DNA of 64,000 nucleotides from the NCBI RefSeq assembly GCF_047795645.1, contig NZ_CP181045.1:1984001-2048000 (forward strand). The letters are read 5' to 3'. This stretch comes from Salipaludibacillus sp047795645 (GTDB lineage: Bacteria > Bacillota > Bacilli > Bacillales > Salisediminibacteriaceae). Below the pieces are notes generated by a model. That model was not told where the DNA came from. It did no database searches and saw only the letters and a list, made by a program, of their open reading frames with translations. Made by a program: the position numbers and the translations under genes. Below are positions 26,833-34,461 of the stretch, one piece after another (position 1 is the first letter of the stretch; every line of letters begins with the position of its first letter).

Positions 26833-26849
26833 TTATTACCTAGTCATAA
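26833..26849 (-). promoter_or_regulatory. FapR operator, copy 1
   Basis: TTATTACCTAGTCATAA, a near-palindrome around CTA. It covers roughly +4 to +20 of the predicted fabH transcript. Confidence 0.7.
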
Positions 26850-26859
26850 TAATAACTAC

Positions 26860-26888
26860 ATTATGACCTAGTCATAAGAAAATCGCAA
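26860..26888 (-). promoter_or_regulatory. fabH-fabF promoter
   Basis: On the minus strand TTGCGA (26883-26888), a 17-base spacer and CATAAT (26860-26865), overlapped by FapR operator copy 2. Confidence 0.7.
26861..26877 (-). promoter_or_regulatory. FapR operator, copy 2
   Basis: TTATGACCTAGTCATAA is a perfect 7-base inverted repeat around CTA, 28 bases from copy 1, and matches the length and CTAG-type core of FapR operators. It overlaps the -10 and spacer of the fabH promoter, so malonyl-CoA-sensitive repression is expected. Confidence 0.78.
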
Positions 26889-26989
26889 CTATCTAAAATA
26901 AGATTCATTTCCTTTTGAACGGTCAACAATTCCGTGCAAAAAGCTGTGCTTCTTTTGGGAAACACAGCTTAAGACAAGGTTCAAGATAT

Positions 26990-27331
26990 CTACTTATCAT
27001 TATCCGATGTATTAATCTCAATTGCAGCCATTAGTTCTTGAAACATCTCATCGACTCGCTTGACTAATGATATTTCTTTATCCGTGACTGGATTATATTT
27101 TTTCAATTCCTCGTAAGTGGATAAAAAAGAATCAATATCTTTTGTCGCAATTTGAGCGATTGATACATAACTTAAAAGTGTGACATTTGGTTTCTCTTCT
27201 TGATGAAACAATGGAACTAGTGGTTCTAATAATTCTTTTGCTTCTTGATAGTTTTTTTGGTGAATTGCTTCATACCCTTTTACAATTCGATCCGCCATTT
27301 TTCTAATTGCTTTTGGTTGTTCTTCCGACAT
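26990..27331 (-). CDS. Small helical (TPR-like) hypothetical protein
   Basis: Unrecognised cytoplasmic protein of 113 residues. It is predominantly helical, with a repeat-like segment KGYEAIHQKNYQEAKELLEPL that resembles one tetratricopeptide unit, then a second helical pair. It occupies the position where B. subtilis has comZ and yjzB (between med and fabHA), but I see no similarity to ComZ. No function is proposed. Confidence 0.65.
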   Translation of the reverse strand: MSEEQPKAIRKMADRIVKGYEAIHQKNYQEAKELLEPLVPLFHQEEKPNVTLLSYVSIAQIATKDIDSFLSTYEELKKYNPVTDKEISLVKRVDEMFQELMAAIEINTSDNDK

Positions 27332-27401
27332 ACATCAAACTCCTAACTTCACTTAATTAATAATCCATTTCAATTATCTCTTATCTAAATGGAATATACA
27401 G

Positions 27402-27944
27402 TTATGGTGCACTAAAATGATCCCATTCTTCCAGACAACCATTCATCCATTTTAACACTAGATACATTTGACCTAAATGATAACTTTCATGGAAATTTAA
27501 ATGATGAAGTATCCATTCTGGAGAATAGGTATCTTCTTTAGCTTTCCCCTTCACCGTTAAGTTTGCAGATCTAAACTCAATATCTGATATGCTCATATAG
27601 TGCTCTCTTGTCAACATACGTGCCTCACCTAGTCTAGATAAAAACCAACTTTTCTCCAACTCTGTTGGTGCAAAAATAGCTTGTTTTTCATCAAATAAAT
27701 AGTGTTCTCTTTCTTCCACAGTAAGTTCTTCTTCTCGCAAAACCGTTTTATTCCACCAATATTCAACTTGAGCTAAATGAAGCGCATACCCTGCAATTGA
27801 AGGTAGACCTCGAACAGATTGATGGATATCCCTCTCATCCAATTCATCTAATAAACCGAGCAACCGTTCGCGAGTTAAAATTAATCCACCTAATAAATGA
27901 CTAGACTCTCTTGAGGAAACCGGGGTTAACGTATGTTCTACCAT
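27402..27944 (-). CDS. DinB-family protein
   Basis: Four-helix-bundle protein of 180 residues in the DinB/YfiT-like superfamily, many members of which are thiol-dependent metal enzymes. The histidine pattern is present: HLAQVEYWWN in the second helix and LHHLNFHESYHLGQMYL near the C-terminus. ATG 27944 is chosen because GGAGGG lies about 11 bases upstream, whereas GTG and TTG codons nearer would be too close. The gene abuts med, so the two are probably co-transcribed. Substrate unknown. Confidence 0.8.
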   Translation of the reverse strand: MVEHTLTPVSSRESSHLLGGLILTRERLLGLLDELDERDIHQSVRGLPSIAGYALHLAQVEYWWNKTVLREEELTVEEREHYLFDEKQAIFAPTELEKSWFLSRLGEARMLTREHYMSISDIEFRSANLTVKGKAKEDTYSPEWILHHLNFHESYHLGQMYLVLKWMNGCLEEWDHFSAP

Positions 27945-27965
27945 GAGATTCAACACCCTCCGTCT

Positions 27966-28922
27966 TTAATTAATTTCACTTGGCAAAAGGCCTGTTTCAG
28001 TATAGGTTATAATATGTTCCTCTAACCACTCTTTCGTATCTATTGGCACTTCCTGACCGAATTCTCCCATTGAGATGACACCATCTTGAAAATCGAAGTG
28101 AAGATTCCCATTTTCAAGTTTTCCTTGCTTGTATTGTGTTCCTACATATTCATATAGTTTTTCAACTTCTTGAACTGTACTCGTCAATACAGTAGATTCC
28201 CCCATATCTAGTTGATCTCCTACATAACCAATTGCATATAAGCCTTCTTTTTTCACTTCCTCAATCACATCAATATGATAACCATCACCAGCTGGATAAA
28301 AAATATCGACATTATCATTTTTCATATCAGCGAAAATTTCAAGCGCCTTAGTTTCATCTATCCAGCTTTCAACAAATTCAATATTCACTGTGACAGCAGG
28401 GGATTGAAACGTTGCTCCATCCTTAAATCCTTGAACTTCAGGTTGAAATGGGAAAGCCGCTATCACGCCAATAGAATTGGACATAGACATTTCTCCTGCA
28501 AGCATACCTGCAAAGTATCCCATCGCATATCCGTCAAAATGAAGACTAGTGATATTATCTCCTTCGACATCGCCATTAAAACTAATAAAATGAACATTTG
28601 GATAATCATCCTTGAATTGCATAAATAGATCAGCATATATATGACTATGACCAAAAACTAGTGAAACATCTTCTTTACTAAATTCTTCTATTGCATCTTC
28701 AACTCGTTGCTCAGATCGAATATCCTCTTTAAGTAAAACATCAACTCCAAGAGTAGATTGCAATTTTAACATTCCTTGATATCCTTTCATGTTCCACGCT
28801 TGATCATCAATTGGATAAGGAAGTAACAATCCTATTTTTTCCAATTCCTGTTCATCGCCTTGAGTACAACTGATTAATAAGAGAAAAAAAGGAAAACTAA
28901 TTAAATACCTCATTTTTTTCAT
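27966..28922 (-). CDS. med: Med-like lipoprotein (BMP family)
   Basis: Lipoprotein of 318 residues with a basic N-terminus, hydrophobic core and lipobox LISC. The rest is a periplasmic-binding-like fold of the basic membrane protein (BMP) family: IGLLLPYPIDDQAWNMKGYQG, FGHSHIYADLF, GYAMGYFAGMLAGEMS, and GYVGDQLDMG. B. subtilis Med is such a protein, raises ComK levels and lies upstream of fabHA, as here. Homologues can bind nucleosides. ATG 28922 has a GGGAG site; GTG 28934 is too near it. Confidence 0.82.
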   Translation of the reverse strand: MKKMRYLISFPFFLLLISCTQGDEQELEKIGLLLPYPIDDQAWNMKGYQGMLKLQSTLGVDVLLKEDIRSEQRVEDAIEEFSKEDVSLVFGHSHIYADLFMQFKDDYPNVHFISFNGDVEGDNITSLHFDGYAMGYFAGMLAGEMSMSNSIGVIAAFPFQPEVQGFKDGATFQSPAVTVNIEFVESWIDETKALEIFADMKNDNVDIFYPAGDGYHIDVIEEVKKEGLYAIGYVGDQLDMGESTVLTSTVQEVEKLYEYVGTQYKQGKLENGNLHFDFQDGVISMGEFGQEVPIDTKEWLEEHIITYTETGLLPSEIN

Positions 28923-29149
28923 TGTGACTCTCACTCCCTATGAATCATTTCTATTAGTGTATTCTCGTACATCTCAGACGATGTTTGTAAAAAACTAAAT
29001 AAGTTGTCATCGCATCAAAACGTTACGATTTAAATTTTTGAAATAATGTAATTAGGAAGCATTTTATCTATGTTTTTTATGACCCTTAATATTATTCGAC
29101 ACTTTTCGTTCGTTTCCTATTACAAAAATGTTAAAAATAGATTACAAAT

Positions 29150-29317
29150 TTAATGATCACTCTGTCTCAATTTATAAAATAGCCATTCTGTCACTCCACC
29201 TAATAAGAGGGAGAAGATAACAATGACTTCCATTGGCCAATCTGTACTTTGCGATAATAATAGAAAAACAGTAATTGTTACAATTGAAAAGATAATGATT
29301 CCAATAAAGAGCCTCAT
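29150..29317 (-). CDS. Small two-TM membrane protein
   Basis: 55-residue hydrophobic protein from ATG 29317, start set by AAAGGGGGC. Two membrane segments (FIGIIIFSIVTITVFLLL and VIVIFSLLLGGVTEWLFY) with a polar end. It lies alone between med and yjzC. An in-frame ATG at 29371 lacks a ribosome-binding site. Not recognised. Confidence 0.6.
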   Translation of the reverse strand: MRLFIGIIIFSIVTITVFLLLSQSTDWPMEVIVIFSLLLGGVTEWLFYKLRQSDH

Positions 29318-29478
29318 ATGGTGCCCCCTTTCTGATAAATCTATAAGACTAAAATAGGGCACAAGTATCACCCTTTAATAAAATTCATGTCAACTTTGCC
29401 ACTAAAAATTGTTGTTGTCCAATTTAGATAGGATTTTTTTCAGTACCTTGCACCTCCACTTATTTCTCCACCTAAACG

Positions 29479-29510
29479 CAAAAAAATCAGAGGTACTACC
29501 TCCGATTTTT
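29479..29510 (-). terminator. Terminator of yjzC
   Basis: AAAAATCGGAGGT stem read on the minus strand pairs with ACCTCTGATTTTT and runs into further T. It begins within the stop codon. Confidence 0.8.
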
Positions 29511-29688
29511 AAGGTTTTGGTTTAAAGGTCCAAACACGGTCTTCATTTTTCGTTTCAGGGAAAGACATCCCCGCGTCTAGATGAACTTGTTGCGGATCCT
29601 TAACCATGCTCCCTGTCTCACCTATCTCCATATACATTCCATTGTTTGGTGCTTTTTCACCAAATTTAAAGCGATTCCTTTGTCCCAT
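29509..29688 (-). CDS. yjzC: YjzC-like small protein
   Basis: 59-residue protein missed by length cut-offs. Its sequence (start MGQRNRFKFGEKAPNNG, then EIGETGS, end RVWTFKPKP) closely follows YjzC of B. subtilis as I recall it, including the same length. An AGAGGTGAG site precedes ATG 29688. Many homologues are annotated only as YjzC family; function unknown. Its position just beyond fabH and med extends the B. subtilis synteny. Confidence 0.85.
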   Translation of the reverse strand: MGQRNRFKFGEKAPNNGMYMEIGETGSMVKDPQQVHLDAGMSFPETKNEDRVWTFKPKP

Positions 29689-29746
29689 ACACTCACCTCT
29701 ATTATGGCATTTACTTCTTATGTAAAGTAACCAAATAAGCTAGAGT

Positions 29747-30472
29747 TTATCCAGAGTAATAGCTAGAAAGGATTAGAATGAAAAATGCTATACTATTTAT
29801 AATCTCTACAATACCAATTTGTACAGGCTTTTTCAAACTATTTTTTGTAACAGCTAATGTTTTTGCTAAGGACAAAAAAAATGCAACCCCTGCTCCATTT
29901 GATACAAAAACAAACATGAAAACAACGATAGCAAAGTGATAAGCAAGCGATACTCTGCGAAAAACGCCGTTTTCTTTTTCTCTAAGTAACGATTTCACAT
30001 GAAAAACACTTGCGACATAAAATGCTACAACAATAAACATAAAGTAAAAAGCTTCGTGCTCTAGCGATGTATTTCCTAATTGGTAAGCAAACAATAAAAA
30101 TCCTGATAACGCAATAATTGCTGACAAATCATTGATAAACAAACGTTCTTTTTTTATTTTTGCAAATACAAGATTTACACAGAAAAAAGGAAAAATGAGT
30201 AAAGCAATATATAATAATGAGAAATCCGATAGAAAATAAGGAACTAAAACGACACCTCCGGATGCAACATAAACACAAAATGACGGCCATACATCCCGAT
30301 GCTTTGGTTGCCTAATATATGTAAGTAATGGGGCTTGCGCAAAGTATAAGCTAAATAAACCAATAAAAAAGATAACATGGCTAATATTTAGCCCTGTGAT
30401 TCCTGCCCCAATCCAATACGGAACGATTAACATTGCCCATGCTCCATGTTCTCTCGGGATGTACCATTTCAT
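29747..30472 (-). CDS. ywiC: YwiC-like membrane protein, FNR-controlled
   Basis: Membrane protein of 241 residues with about six to seven segments, starting KWYIPREHGAWAMLIVPYW like the YwiC family. In B. subtilis ywiC lies among the anaerobic nitrate respiration genes (narK-fnr-ywiC-ywiD-narGHJI). ATG 30472 is preferred over ATG 30490 on homology and on an AAGGA site. A perfect FNR box at 30524-30539 is centred exactly 41.5 bases upstream of the start point given by TAAAAT (30497-30502). Molecular function unknown. Confidence 0.8.
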   Translation of the reverse strand: MKWYIPREHGAWAMLIVPYWIGAGITGLNISHVIFFIGLFSLYFAQAPLLTYIRQPKHRDVWPSFCVYVASGGVVLVPYFLSDFSLLYIALLIFPFFCVNLVFAKIKKERLFINDLSAIIALSGFLLFAYQLGNTSLEHEAFYFMFIVVAFYVASVFHVKSLLREKENGVFRRVSLAYHFAIVVFMFVFVSNGAGVAFFLSLAKTLAVTKNSLKKPVQIGIVEIINSIAFFILILSSYYSG

Positions 30473-30496
30473 GTAGATCACATCCTTCATACATTA

Positions 30497-30539
30497 ATTT
30501 TACTAAACACCAATCAAGAACTATGTGATCATTATCACA
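30497..30539 (-). promoter_or_regulatory. FNR-activated promoter of ywiC
   Basis: Perfect FNR box TGTGA-N6-TCACA at 30524-30539 and -10 TAAAAT at 30497-30502 on the minus strand. The predicted start is 30490 and the box centre is at -41.5, the class II activator position used by B. subtilis Fnr. Confidence 0.8.
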
Positions 30540-30556
30540 TTAAAGTATATTTCAAG

Positions 30557-30599
30557 TGTGATTTTTTCCACAGCATTAATCTTAAGGTTCTGATAAAGT
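30557..30599 (+). promoter_or_regulatory. FNR-like promoter of the 181-residue protein gene
   Basis: TGTGA-N6-CCACA (30557-30572, one mismatch) with -10-like TAAAGT at 30594-30599. The predicted start is 30606 and the box centre is at -41.5. It is divergent from, and 33 bases away from, the ywiC box. Confidence 0.6.
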
Positions 30600-30681
30600 A
30601 ATCATATAAGTTATCGTTTTATCTGGAAAACTGTATATGTATGTATTGAAGTTGAACGTAAGAGATCAAGGAGGAATTCTC

Positions 30682-31227
30682 ATGCTTAAGGTAAGATTGA
30701 ATTATAAGAAAGAAGATGGCATTTTTCCCATTTTGTCCAACTATGGTTTTAAATTAAACGAAGACCATTATATAAAAAAACTAAATGCAGATTCATTTAT
30801 TGTTAAGGTGACTCATTCAAATGACACGAAAACAATTGAGATTACTTGCAAAGATGAAGTTTCATTCGATGGATGCAAAGAGTTACATCATACAATTACA
30901 CAAGTAGCAGAGAAACTGTCAGCAAACATCGACGATCAAGAAGCAATGTTAGGTTACAATGCACAAGGGCTTCCAGCATATCTCATAAATGGCTTCCAAT
31001 CTTGGTGCGAATTTCTTGAACAGGCGGGTCATCGATCTCTTGAGGGACATAAAGTTGAATGCTTTGATGGAAATGTATTATTAGGCAGAGGGCTTTTCTT
31101 AAAATCTGATATTGCAACAAAAGATGCCCTGGATAAACCAAAGATCCCTTCCTGTACGATTATTACTTCTGAAGGAGAAGAGACGTTTCTAGGTGATCAA
31201 TTGAAAATCAATCCTATTGCAGATTAA
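30682..31227 (+). CDS. Unknown protein of the anaerobic island
   Basis: Cytoplasmic protein of 181 residues that I do not recognise. ATG 30682 is set by AAGGAGG. The N-terminal half looks like a small alpha/beta domain (LKVRLNYKKEDGIFPILSNYGFKL), the middle has two Cys (TITCKDE is residue region about 70, DGCKEL about 80), and the C-terminal half contains GLPAYLINGFQSWCEFLEQAG. No signal peptide or membrane segment. It is divergent from ywiC and convergent with fnr, with an FNR-like box at the expected spacing, so a role in anaerobic metabolism is likely. Confidence 0.7.
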   Translation: MLKVRLNYKKEDGIFPILSNYGFKLNEDHYIKKLNADSFIVKVTHSNDTKTIEITCKDEVSFDGCKELHHTITQVAEKLSANIDDQEAMLGYNAQGLPAYLINGFQSWCEFLEQAGHRSLEGHKVECFDGNVLLGRGLFLKSDIATKDALDKPKIPSCTIITSEGEETFLGDQLKINPIAD

Positions 31228-31263
31228 AGAAGAACTAGTCTCACGTTTCGAATAAATTTTCTC

Positions 31264-31300
31264 AAAAAAAATCATGAATAATGTGGTTTATTCATGATTT
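31264..31300 (-). terminator. Terminator of fnr
   Basis: AAATCATGAATAA pairs with TTATTCATGATTT and is followed on the minus strand by eight T. It sits just after the fnr stop and may also slow the converging gene. Confidence 0.85.
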
Positions 31301-31305
31301 GAGCA

Positions 31306-32016
31306 TTATATAGTACAAATTTCCACTGGGCAATCACCACAGTGCAAATATTTTTTTAAATACTGTATATCTTGTATCGTTATATATCCATGATCCATAG
31401 TTAAAATACTTGATTTCTTCAAGTCATTCAACATGCGATTGACACTTTCTCTCGTAGTACCAATATAGTTTGCAATATCTTGGTTTGTTAGATGGACATT
31501 AATAAGGATTCCTTCGTCTTTATTTATACCATATGAATTGCTAAATCGAATTAATGTTGAATAAAGAGCTCCTGTTTTTCCACATAAAATAAGGTCACGA
31601 AATTTGGCTTGCGTTGATTGTGTGTGGCGAGCAAACCACTTCATAAAAGCAACGGCAATTTCACCATTTTGACGGAATAACTCCTCTAATGTATGTCGGT
31701 CGAATCGAACCATCGTCGCATCATCAGTAACTTCCGCTGTGACACTAATCGACATCTCATTAAACAGACCTACTTCTCCAACGAGCTCATCACGTTGTTT
31801 TAAGTGGACAGAAAACTCTTTTCCTTCGGATGTCATTTTACTTAAACGTACTTTTCCTGAGCGGATTAAATAGACGTGTTCAGGAAAATCCCCTTCATAA
31901 AATAAATAGCTACCACTCTTCACCTGTATCTCTAGGCCATTTTTCAAAAGTAGATTCTGGTTCTCTTGTGAAATTTCATTGAAAAACCGTTTCATTTGTA
32001 AATCTTGTTTTTCCAT
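31306..32016 (-). CDS. fnr: Anaerobic regulator Fnr
   Basis: Crp/Fnr regulator of 236 residues, predicted to activate anaerobic genes when its [4Fe-4S] cluster is intact. C-terminal Cys226-x2-Cys229-x4-Cys234 has the spacing of B. subtilis Fnr; the Asp in KFRDLILCGKTGALYSTLIRF is the candidate fourth ligand. HTH: LTNQDIANYIGTTRESVNRML. An AGAGGGGG site precedes ATG 32016. It lies between ywiC and narK, as in B. subtilis. It is strongly similar in sequence to the regulator at 20672-21394. No FNR box was found in its own upstream DNA. Confidence 0.92.
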   Translation of the reverse strand: MEKQDLQMKRFFNEISQENQNLLLKNGLEIQVKSGSYLFYEGDFPEHVYLIRSGKVRLSKMTSEGKEFSVHLKQRDELVGEVGLFNEMSISVTAEVTDDATMVRFDRHTLEELFRQNGEIAVAFMKWFARHTQSTQAKFRDLILCGKTGALYSTLIRFSNSYGINKDEGILINVHLTNQDIANYIGTTRESVNRMLNDLKKSSILTMDHGYITIQDIQYLKKYLHCGDCPVEICTI

Positions 32017-32324
32017 AGAGATACCCCCTCTAATAAGATCATTCGTTCATCTGATTCTCTTATTTAAGATTACCACTATAACAATAGGTGGAAATTGCTA
32101 AGTTATGACTATTTAATGAAATTTCTGTAGGATAAAGATTATTCATAAAAACAGTTTGAAATTGACCTATTAACGTTTTCACCTATAAGTAATACACCAT
32201 CAAAAAAAGGAGGGCATATTTGATAGTGCATTAAGTAACGGCACAAATAAGGAGCTCAATTATGAAACCTTGTTGTATTCGATCCCTACCGAGTTGAAAG
32301 AACGTTGATTCACTCTCTTATTGC

Positions 32325-32688
32325 GACCGTTTTTCCATTTTCAATCGTCTATCGCTCCGAATTCCTCTTTCTTTTAGACCGTTTTTCCATTTTCAATCGT
32401 CTATCGCTCCGAATTCCTCTCTCTTTTAGACCTTTTTTCCATTTTCAATCGTCTATCGCTCCGAATTCCTCTCTCTTTTAGACCGTTTTTCCATTTTCAA
32501 TCGTCTATCGCTCCGAATTCCTCTCTTTTTTAGACCGTTCTCCCATTTTCAATCGTCTATCGCTCCGAATTCCTCTCTCTTTTAGACCGTTTTCCCATTT
32601 TCAATCGTCTATCGCTCCGAATTCCTCTCTCTTTCTGACAGTTTTCCCAAATTCCAATCGCTATCAGTCTGAATCCATGTTCAAAAAA
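32325..32688. repeat. 52-bp tandem repeat array, 6 full copies plus a degenerate one
   Basis: Direct repeats with exact 52-base period starting at 32325, 32377, 32429, 32481, 32533 and 32585, and a diverged seventh at 32637. Each unit runs GACCGTTTTTCCATTTTC... to ...GAATTCCTCTCTCTTTTA with one to three substitutions and no indels. There are no variable spacers, so it is not CRISPR. Read on the minus strand, full copies contain a short basic reading frame that closes at TAG within the next unit. A partial copy precedes the array. Confidence 0.95.
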
Positions 32689-32779
32689 CGAGGCATCTGT
32701 TTCAAATAAATGTGTAGAAATTTATTTTTTATCCTATATAGTACTTCTAAGTACTTTATGAATAATACGGGTATAATTA

Positions 32780-32818
32780 ACTAATAAAACAATAAGGACT
32801 CCAAAAACTTGAAGTCCT
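32780..32818 (-). terminator. Terminator of the nitrate reductase operon
   Basis: On the minus strand AGGACTTCAA pairs with TTGGAGTCCT (one G-T pair) around a 4-base loop, 32795-32818, then TATTGTTTTATT. It lies about 75 bases after the narK stop. Confidence 0.8.
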
Positions 32819-32892
32819 CCTGCTAAATAGTGTCTACTGAAAATTCAGATCTTTGAAGGCATTGGGTGTTTTTTTTATTCAGTTAGATTCAG

Positions 32893-34188
32893 TTAGCATT
32901 TAACTTCTGCATTTTTTCTTGAGTAAAAATACCAATGCATTGCCAAGCTAACAAGATAATAACCGATGAAGATAATTAAGGCTAGATTGGCCATACCAGT
33001 TTTATCAATCGACCAACCAAACAACATTGGAATTAAAAATGCTCCATATGCTGCAATTGCAGATGTAAAACCTAACACAACAGCTGCTTCTTTTTGTACA
33101 AAAATAAATGGAATCATTCTGAAAGTTGACCCGTTAGCTATTCCTGTCGCAATAAATACGATAATAAACATTGTTAAGAATCCTGTAAAGTTCCCAATAT
33201 TGTAGAAATACATGACGCCTAAAGTTGCTACTGTAAGAAGAATGATATCCCAAAATGTAACAAAAGCCCCCCCAAGTTTATCAGATAGCCATCCTCCAAC
33301 TGGTCGAACTAATGCTCCTAACAAAGGACCAATGAATGCAATTTGAAAGACATTAATTTCTGGGAATTCTGTTCGCGTTAATAATGGAAATGCTGCTGCG
33401 TATCCAATAAAAGATCCGAAACACATTGTATATAACCATGTCATAATCCACGTATGTTTATTCTTAAATATCACTGCTTGTTCTTTTACGGACGCTCTCA
33501 TTCCTGGTAAATTATCCATCCCGAAGAAAGCAGCAACCACTGTTAAAACGATCGGAACCACCCAGATGAACGCAGCGTTCTGCATAAACACTTCTGAGCC
33601 ATCACCTAATATTTGCGGTGCTCCTGTCAATGTACCAAAAAGAGCAACTGTGATTACAAGTGGGGCTAAAAGCTGAACAGCACTTACGCCAAGGTTTCCT
33701 ATTCCTGCATTCAGTCCTAGCGCTGTTCCTTTTGCTTTCTTTGGATAGAAGAAGCTAATATTTGCCATACTCGATGCAAAGTTTCCACCGCCAAAACCAC
33801 AAAGAGCCGCTAAAATCGCCATAGTAATAAATGGGGTCGATGGATTTTGAACAGCGAACCCAATGCCGATCGCAGGAAGTAACAGTGAAGCGGTGCTAAT
33901 AATTGTCCAATTACGCCCACCGAAAATTGGCACAAGAAAAGTATATAAAATCCTTAATGTTGCCCCAGTTAATCCAGGCAAGGCAGTTAATAGAAATAAT
34001 TCACTCTCAGTATAAGCAAATCCTATATCATTTAAATTGGCGGCAATAACTGACCATATTTGCCAAACTGCAAAAGCTAAAAATAAAGCGGAAATAGAAA
34101 TCCATAAATTTCTACTTGCACGTTTTTTCCCCTCTTCTTCCCAAAATAATTCATCTTCTGGCTCCCACTTTTGTAATGCGACCATCAT
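32893..34188 (-). CDS. narK: Nitrate/nitrite transporter NarK
   Basis: Major facilitator protein of 431 residues with twelve membrane segments. The nitrate porter signatures are present: GGGNFASSMANISFFYPKKAKGTALGLNAGIGNLG in the first half (reported here as positions about 137-171) and GTGIANGSTFRMIPF-like Gly-rich segment in the second (about 350). It is the last gene of the six-gene operon and would import nitrate or export nitrite for the upstream reductase. A GGGAGGA site precedes ATG 34188. Confidence 0.92.
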   Translation of the reverse strand: MMVALQKWEPEDELFWEEEGKKRASRNLWISISALFLAFAVWQIWSVIAANLNDIGFAYTESELFLLTALPGLTGATLRILYTFLVPIFGGRNWTIISTASLLLPAIGIGFAVQNPSTPFITMAILAALCGFGGGNFASSMANISFFYPKKAKGTALGLNAGIGNLGVSAVQLLAPLVITVALFGTLTGAPQILGDGSEVFMQNAAFIWVVPIVLTVVAAFFGMDNLPGMRASVKEQAVIFKNKHTWIMTWLYTMCFGSFIGYAAAFPLLTRTEFPEINVFQIAFIGPLLGALVRPVGGWLSDKLGGAFVTFWDIILLTVATLGVMYFYNIGNFTGFLTMFIIVFIATGIANGSTFRMIPFIFVQKEAAVVLGFTSAIAAYGAFLIPMLFGWSIDKTGMANLALIIFIGYYLVSLAMHWYFYSRKNAEVKC

Positions 34189-34254
34189 CTATTCCTCCCA
34201 TTTCATTCATTTCTTTATGGATTCGATCCCTTATATTTCAGAATGCAAAAAATC

Positions 34255-34461
34255 TTACTCATCATGGTCTGTCGCATACTCTACTTTTTTCCAATACACA
34301 GCAGCAATGAAGGCGATACTCGCAGATATAATAGCAATTCCTGAAAATAGAACAACTTGCTCATATTCCCTGCCGAGATAAGATTCTACAGTCCATTGCA
34401 ACATAACTACATTTATGGCAACTGTTAAAAAGATAATCACCCAATACTTTTTATTAGCCAT
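34255..34461 (-). CDS. Two-TM subunit-like peptide of the nitrate reductase operon
   Basis: 68-residue protein with two membrane segments (VIIFLTVAINVVMLQW and VVLFSGIAIISASIAFIAAVYW) and an acidic C-terminus. ATG 34461 has GGAAGGAAG upstream and overlaps the Rieske gene stop by 8 bases, implying coupled translation. It may be a small membrane subunit or assembly factor of the Rieske protein. No family recognised. Confidence 0.7.
   Translation of the reverse strand: MANKKYWVIIFLTVAINVVMLQWTVESYLGREYEQVVLFSGIAIISASIAFIAAVYWKKVEYATDHDE

Noticed and set aside
26990..27331. comZ, expected at this position from B. subtilis gene order
   Set aside because: The product is 113 residues and TPR-like, with no visible similarity to the short ComZ.
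31228..32324. FNR autoregulation of fnr
   Set aside because: No TGTGA-N6-TCACA or close variant was found in the 300 bases upstream of fnr, nor upstream of the paralogue at 20672.
32325..32688. CRISPR array
   Set aside because: All 52 bases of each unit are conserved; there are no variable spacers, no short palindromic repeat and no cas genes.
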